From Flagellimonas sp. CMM7 (GTDB lineage Bacteria; Bacteroidota; Bacteroidia; Flavobacteriales; Flavobacteriaceae): a DNA stretch of 64,000 nt. This document shows, piece by piece, positions 60,311 through 64,000 of the stretch (the first letter of the stretch is position 1; each line of letters begins with the position of its first letter). Location of the stretch: assembly GCF_021390195.1 (NCBI RefSeq), contig NZ_CP090003.1, forward strand, positions 608,001-672,000, in the 5' to 3' direction. The notes under the pieces were generated by a model that was not told the origin of the DNA, did not search any database, and saw only the letters and a program-made list of their open reading frames with translations. A program made the position numbers and the translations under genes.

Positions 60311-60389
60311 ATTTTTTTTGGTTTTACCCAAAAGTTTTCAATATTTCAAAAAAACTACCCAATACCTGTTGTTCCGCTAACAACTTTTG

Positions 60390-60471
<82 letters not shown>

Positions 60472-60495
60472 TTCCTTTATTTTCAATAACTTACG

Positions 60496-60569
60496 AGCCG
60501 ATGGAGGGACTCGAACCCACGACCTGCTGATTACAAATCAGCTGCTCTAGCCAGCTGAGCTACATCGGC
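60496..60569 (-). tRNA. tRNA-Thr (TGT)
   Basis: A 74-nt cloverleaf with acceptor GCCGATG/CATCGGC, anticodon TGT and T arm GGTTCGAGTCC. First gene of the tRNA-tuf unit; it begins 24 bp downstream of the hpf-terminator / promoter overlap. Confidence 0.95.
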
Positions 60570-60590
60570 TTTTTATAGCCTTTTTTCCAT

Positions 60591-60617
60591 AAAAAAAGCC
60601 CGCTATTTCTAACGGAC
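60591..60617 (-). terminator. hpf intrinsic terminator
   Basis: An 8-bp stem with a GAAA loop (GTCCGTTA / TAGCGGGC, two G-U pairs) is followed by a 7-T run on the minus strand. It follows the hpf stop by about 54 bp and partly overlaps the predicted start of the tRNA operon. Confidence 0.75.
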
Positions 60618-60619
60618 TG

Positions 60620-60649
60620 CAAATGTATATATTTATTTATTTAATCAAA
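60620..60649 (-). promoter_or_regulatory. Promoter of the tRNA-tuf-secE operon
   Basis: On the minus strand: TTTG at 60649-60646, an 18-nt spacer, then TACATTTG at 60627-60620, a full match to the Bacteroidota consensus. Predicted start about 60612-60615, just inside the hpf terminator hairpin. Confidence 0.65.
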
Positions 60650-60670
60650 ATAAAATCGCAAAAATTTTAC

Positions 60671-60973
60671 TCAAGCTTTTGCTCTTAATTTTTCTTTCTT
60701 TTTTACCAATTTCCTTTCCAAAGAATTACAAGCTGAATCTACAGCCTCCTCAAACGATTTACATTGTTTTTTTACGATAAGCTTATCTCTGGGCACTAAT
60801 AACTTAATTTCTACTATCTTATTCTCTTTTGCACTTGTATTTTCAACTTTTAAATAAACGTCAGAACCGATGACTTTATCATAAAAAACTTCTAGCTTAT
60901 CCATTCTTTTCTGAATGAAATCCATAAGCTTGGCATCCGCAATAAAATTTACCGATTGTGCATTTACTTTCAT
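60671..60973 (-). CDS. hpf: Ribosome hibernation-promoting factor, HPF/YfiA family (short form)
   Basis: A 100-residue protein of the short HPF type: beta1-alpha1 SVNFIADAKLMDFIQKRMDK, central DVYLKVENTSAKENKIVEIK and the basic helix SFEEAVDSACNSLERKLVKKKEK. It binds the 30S subunit and stops translation in stationary phase; without a C-terminal dimerisation domain it would not by itself form 100S dimers of the long-HPF type. It lies 58 bp after the recombinase gene and has its own terminator. Confidence 0.93.
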   Translation of the reverse strand: MKVNAQSVNFIADAKLMDFIQKRMDKLEVFYDKVIGSDVYLKVENTSAKENKIVEIKLLVPRDKLIVKKQCKSFEEAVDSACNSLERKLVKKKEKLRAKA

Positions 60974-61031
60974 AAGATGTAGTTTTTAGGGCTACCATAA
61001 TGGTAGCTAGGTTAAACGATACCGGAATATA

Positions 61032-61922
61032 CTATTCCTTGTTTCTGGGATGGGCCTTTAGGTGAACCTTTTTTAATTCAGCTATACTGTTATGCGTGTA
61101 TACTTGCGTAGACGCTAAACTTGAATGACCCAATAATTCTTTAACAGAATTTAAATCTGCTCCCCTATTAAGTAAGTGTGTTGCAAAAGTATGCCTTAAA
61201 ATATGTGGACTCTTTTTTACCTTTGGGGACACCAAACTAAAATACTTATTTATAGTTCGATAAACAAGTGTTTCATAAATTTTAAGACCACCTTTTGTTA
61301 AAAATAAATAAGAGCTGCTTTCTGTTTTTTCCAGTTTAGAGCGTAGCAATACATAATTCTGCAACATAGAAATCGTGGATGGCAAGAGGGGAAGAATGCG
61401 TTCTTTGTTTCTTTTTCCCAATACTTTAATAGTATTGTTTGCGTAATTAATGTCTTTTAATTGGAGTCCCACTAATTCTGCCCTACGAATACCGGTCGCA
61501 TATAACAACTCTATAATGAGCTTATCCCGCACCCCTTCAAAATCATTGTCAAATGGTATTTCTGATAGTATTTCTTCCATTTCTTTTTCGGAAAATGGAA
61601 CTTCTAGTTTTTTACTGGTCTTAAGTGCTTTATGTTTAACTAATGGTGAAACACTTATTTGATTGATTTTTTGCAAGAACCTATAGTAGGCCCGCAACGA
61701 GGATATTTTCCTGTTTATGGTCCTATTGGCAATCTCTTTATTGGACATAAAAACAATCCAACTTCTAATGATTGTGTAGTTCACTTCAGCAATATCTGTT
61801 ATATCATATTCAATAGAGCAGAAATCAGAAAATTCGGTTACATCTTTTTCATAAGCTTTTATGGTATGCAGAGAATAGTTTTTCTCTAACTGCAAATACG
61901 ATATAAATGATTCTACAGGCAT
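61032..61922 (-). CDS. Tyrosine recombinase (XerC/XerD type)
   Basis: A 296-residue site-specific recombinase: N-terminal SAM-like domain (about 1-85; FISYLQLEKNYSLHTIKAYEKD) and catalytic domain with Arg of ATGIRRAEL, the lysine-strand KVLGKRNKERILPL, HxxR of HILRHTFATHLL, His of LLGHSSL and nucleophile Tyr in TQVYTHN. The length and the rpsU-recombinase-hpf order fit the chromosomal Xer enzyme that resolves dimers at dif. XerC versus XerD cannot be decided here. Confidence 0.92.
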   Translation of the reverse strand: MPVESFISYLQLEKNYSLHTIKAYEKDVTEFSDFCSIEYDITDIAEVNYTIIRSWIVFMSNKEIANRTINRKISSLRAYYRFLQKINQISVSPLVKHKALKTSKKLEVPFSEKEMEEILSEIPFDNDFEGVRDKLIIELLYATGIRRAELVGLQLKDINYANNTIKVLGKRNKERILPLLPSTISMLQNYVLLRSKLEKTESSSYLFLTKGGLKIYETLVYRTINKYFSLVSPKVKKSPHILRHTFATHLLNRGADLNSVKELLGHSSLASTQVYTHNSIAELKKVHLKAHPRNKE

Positions 61923-61965
61923 TATCCAAAGTTACCCAAATCTATAATAAGTGATTGCAAACAGA

Positions 61966-61997
61966 AAATCCCGTTCCAATGTATTGGAACGGGATTT
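61966..61997 (-). terminator. rpsU intrinsic terminator
   Basis: A perfect 15-bp stem (AAATCCCGTTCCAAT and complement, 2-nt loop) with a T run on the minus strand, between rpsU and the recombinase gene. Confidence 0.85.
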
Positions 61998-62019
61998 ATA
62001 AATATCTTGGTAAAGGACT

Positions 62020-62214
62020 TTAAATTTCTTCTTGGTCTCTTAGTCCTTGTATATATTCAGCTTTTTGTATTTCGGCTCTTCGCTTTACTGAAGGCTTAGT
62101 AAACTGTTGCCTTTTTCTCAACTGACGCATAGTGCCGGTCTTATCAAACTTACGCTTGAAACGCTTTAAAGCTCTATCGATGTTTTCTCCTTCTTTTACT
62201 GGTATAATTAACAT
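62020..62214 (-). CDS. rpsU: 30S ribosomal protein S21 (bS21)
   Basis: A 64-residue basic protein: MLIIPVKEGENIDRALKRFK, then the arginine/lysine-rich KFDKTGTMRQLRKRQQFTKP, longer at the C-terminus than in E. coli. bS21 sits next to the 3' end of 16S rRNA; in Flavobacterium it helps hide the anti-Shine-Dalgarno sequence. The gene is preceded by a strong AGGAGG at a 9-nt spacing, unlike its neighbours, which supports control of its own translation. It has its own promoter and terminator. Confidence 0.96.
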   Translation of the reverse strand: MLIIPVKEGENIDRALKRFKRKFDKTGTMRQLRKRQQFTKPSVKRRAEIQKAEYIQGLRDQEEI

Positions 62215-62223
62215 TGGCTACAA

Positions 62224-62229
62224 CCTCCT
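62224..62229 (-). promoter_or_regulatory. Strong Shine-Dalgarno sequence of rpsU
   Basis: AGGAGG on the minus strand, 9 nt before the ATG (62214-62212). No comparable SD was seen before tuf, rplK, hpf or htpG. Expected in Flavobacteriia to let bS21-poor ribosomes, whose anti-SD is exposed, translate rpsU. Confidence 0.8.
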
Positions 62230-62264
62230 CTCTTTAAAATGATATCCCATTGTCTATGGGGCTG

Positions 62265-62280
62265 CAAATATACAAATGTA
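62265..62280 (-). promoter_or_regulatory. Tandem -7 elements of rpsU
   Basis: Two adjacent TAnnTTTG matches on the minus strand: TACATTTG (62280-62273) and TATATTTG (62272-62265). No clear TTTG lies 18-20 nt upstream of either. Predicted leader about 45 nt, including a small CCCAT/ATGGG hairpin. Confidence 0.5.
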
Positions 62281-62330
62281 TTCTTTGCCTAAAAGATTTA
62301 TTTAAAATATTTTTTGAAATAATTAAATCC

Positions 62331-63500
62331 CTAGTTACTTGGTGGACGGTAGTCTTTTTTATCAATTATTATTTTAGCAATTATCTCTCTTAGGATTTCA
62401 GAGGTTCCTCCACCTATAGGGCCTAACCTACTATCTCTTAACATACGAGCCATAGGATAGTCCTCTATGTAACCATAACCGCCTAAAAACTGAAGACAGT
62501 TGTAAATTACCTCATCCGCCATCTTAGTTGACTTGAGTTTTGATATGGTAGCTTCACGAACCACATATTCCCCCTTCTCCATTTTAGATACAACCATATA
62601 ATTGTAGTGTTTGCACAAATCCATATCTGCATGTAAATCCACAAGACGATGGCGCAAGGCTTGGTACTGATCTATAGGCTTACCGAACGTTTGTCTTTCC
62701 GACATATATTGAATGGCATAGTCCAAGGCCCATTCAGCCCTCGCATGGGCATTAATTGCCATAACCAATCGCTCTAATGCAAACGCCTCCATAATAAAGG
62801 TGAATCCTTTTCCTTCCTCACCCATTAAGTTTGCAGCTGGAACCTCAACATTATCAAATGCCAACTCTGCCGTGTCAGACGCTCTCCAACCCAGCTTATT
62901 CAACTTACTTGAAGAAACACCGGGGCTTTCTAAATCTACTATAAATATACTGATGCCTTTATTTCCTGCTGTTGGGTCAGTTTTAGCAGCTAAAATGATA
63001 TAATCCCCATAAACACCATTTGTGATAAAGGTCTTTGACCCATTTATTACATATGAATCCCCTTTGCGCGTAGCGGTAGTTCTCATACCAGCAACATCAC
63101 TTCCACCAAAAGGTTCTGTAACCCCCAAACAACCTACTTTATCACCAAGTACACTTGGAATCAAATATTTCTTCTTTTGTGCTTCGTTCCCATTTTTGTT
63201 TAAATGGGTCATTGCCAAATACACATGTGCCCAAATAGCTGCGGCAAAACCTCCAGAATTTATCTTTTGTAATTCTTCAAGTAAGATTACGGTATAGAAA
63301 AGGTCAAGACCCAGCCCTTCTTCGGTTTCTGGTGTTGCCAGGCCAAAGTAGCCCATGTCCCCAAATTTTTTCCAAATAAAGCGGTCTATTGTACCGGTTT
63401 CTTCCCATTTTTCTATATGTGGGACTACATCTTTTTGTAGAAAATCTTTTAGACTTTCTCTAAAAAGTTGATGTTCTTCAGTGAAGTACATACTGTTCAT
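62331..63500 (-). CDS. Acyl-CoA dehydrogenase family protein
   Basis: A 389-residue flavoenzyme oxidising acyl-CoA to enoyl-CoA in beta-oxidation or amino acid breakdown. Signatures: CLGVTEPFGGSDVAGMRT, YVINGSKTFITNG, GWRASDTAELAFDNVEVP and LQFLGGYGYIEDYPMARMLRDSR. At the position of the medium-chain catalytic Glu it reads GGGTSE (Gly), while Glu243 in FALERLVMA is at the isovaleryl/long-chain position, so the catalytic base is probably Glu243. Substrate class not determined. The ATG at 63500 or Met4 are both possible starts. Confidence 0.93.
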   Translation of the reverse strand: MNSMYFTEEHQLFRESLKDFLQKDVVPHIEKWEETGTIDRFIWKKFGDMGYFGLATPETEEGLGLDLFYTVILLEELQKINSGGFAAAIWAHVYLAMTHLNKNGNEAQKKKYLIPSVLGDKVGCLGVTEPFGGSDVAGMRTTATRKGDSYVINGSKTFITNGVYGDYIILAAKTDPTAGNKGISIFIVDLESPGVSSSKLNKLGWRASDTAELAFDNVEVPAANLMGEEGKGFTFIMEAFALERLVMAINAHARAEWALDYAIQYMSERQTFGKPIDQYQALRHRLVDLHADMDLCKHYNYMVVSKMEKGEYVVREATISKLKSTKMADEVIYNCLQFLGGYGYIEDYPMARMLRDSRLGPIGGGTSEILREIIAKIIIDKKDYRPPSN

Positions 63501-63510
63501 GGCTATTTTT

Positions 63511-64000
63511 TTAAAGTGACAAATATAGCGTTATTCTATCTAGTTTTTCCGATGGAAAACCTTCAATGGTTGTCAATTCGTCAAAGGAATTAATTCTTCC
63601 GTTAACCTCCCTATACGCTACAATTTTATCCGCGACAACATAGGATATGTATACTAGTTGAGAGATTTGGGAAGCACTTGAAACATTAATATTGATTTTT
63701 TCTACTTTGGGTGATTGTATCACAACAAACTTATCAAGTACTTCTTTCGCAACATCAGGTTCCAACCCGTAAACATCATTCAATTGCTCGTTGATTACAA
63801 ATCCGCCCAATCGATCTCTAAATTTCACTATACGCGCTGATAACTTATCCCCTATTCCTCTAATCGTTTTCAAATCGGTTGCTGTAGCCAAATTTATATC
63901 GCTGACTTTGTCAACTTTCTTTTCTTTGGATATGCCATTAGATTTACCTTTAACAAATCTTGGTTTATTTTTTTGAGTCCATTCGGGAAATTTAAAATAC
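63511..64000 (-). CDS. Helix-hairpin-helix (ComEA-like) protein, N-terminus outside the window
   Basis: The frame stays open to the end of the window, so the start is upstream; at least 163 residues are visible. The visible part begins with FPEWTQKNKPRF and a lysine-rich linker, then two helix-hairpin-helix units (LKTIRGIGDKLSARIVKFRD and LTTIEGFPSEKLDRI) with another HhH-like segment (INVSSASQISQLVYISYVVA). Such domains bind DNA without sequence specificity and are found in ComEA-type DNA-uptake proteins. A role in uptake cannot be shown from this end alone. It is 10 bp upstream of the acyl-CoA dehydrogenase gene. Confidence 0.8.
   Translation of the reverse strand, partial: YFKFPEWTQKNKPRFVKGKSNGISKEKKVDKVSDINLATATDLKTIRGIGDKLSARIVKFRDRLGGFVINEQLNDVYGLEPDVAKEVLDKFVVIQSPKVEKININVSSASQISQLVYISYVVADKIVAYREVNGRINSFDELTTIEGFPSEKLDRITLYLSL

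Noticed and set aside
63791..63976. 61-codon plus-strand frame near the right edge
   Set aside because: Antisense to the helix-hairpin-helix protein, whose frame stays open to the window edge.

Overview
The window reads as a chromosome segment of a Bacteroidota bacterium, almost certainly a marine-type member of the Flavobacteriaceae. Evidence: AT-rich DNA; genes without Shine-Dalgarno sequences (bS21 is the striking exception); promoters of the Bacteroidota form TTTG-N18-20-TAnnTTTG; SprF/PorP-like proteins and type B (CHU_C, gliding-motility-type) C-terminal sorting domains of the type IX secretion system (T9SS); DUF5916, DUF3467 and DUF6249 proteins; and the order tRNA-Thr/Gly/Tyr/Thr, tuf, tRNA-Trp, secE, nusG, rplKAJL, rpoBC. 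No insertion sequence, prophage, CRISPR array or rRNA gene was found.

Layout. 1-5 kb: the end of an outer-membrane receptor, a PNPOx-family protein with a FabH-type ketosynthase, and a TetR regulator followed by an ABC1/UbiB-type kinase. 5.05-5.2 kb: a short intergenic transcription unit with its own promoter and terminator (candidate small RNA). 5.3-21.2 kb: housekeeping and accessory genes, including htpG, a DoxX-like protein, an ECF sigma factor with a likely membrane anti-sigma partner facing a DUF6249 protein, a MOSC protein, an AraC regulator with an AlkB-like dioxygenase, an S1/P1 nuclease, an SPFH protein with a 57-residue Arc-type DNA-binding protein, DUF5916, a Cof-type HAD phosphatase, DUF819, a DUF4369 lipoprotein, manA, a PTPS/QueD-family enzyme and idi.

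21.3-44.5 kb is the accessory heart: seven consecutive minus-strand genes for cell-surface proteins. Two proteins with a type B sorting domain (1569 and 673 residues) are each followed at once by a PorP/SprF partner. With them are an OmpA/PD40/TPR protein, a 1396-residue mosaic protein (P domain, DUF11, C-type lectin fold, Ig-like and thrombospondin type 3 repeats) and a 2536-residue protein that is 91% internal repeat. The 2536-residue protein resolves exactly into 30 A units (31 aa), 19 B units (38 aa) and 5 C units (133 aa) between a unique head and tail. The region looks like a T9SS adhesin/surface-fibre locus shaped by repeat recombination.

44.8-64 kb returns to the core genome: prfC, a small membrane protein, DUF3467, then a long minus-strand information-processing block in transcription order: HhH protein (partial), acyl-CoA dehydrogenase, rpsU, a Xer-type recombinase, hpf, four tRNAs, tuf, tRNA-Trp, secE, nusG, rplK, rplA, rplJ, rplL, rpoB, rpoC. 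rpsU alone carries a strong AGGAGG, which fits the bS21-dependent anti-Shine-Dalgarno control described for Flavobacterium.
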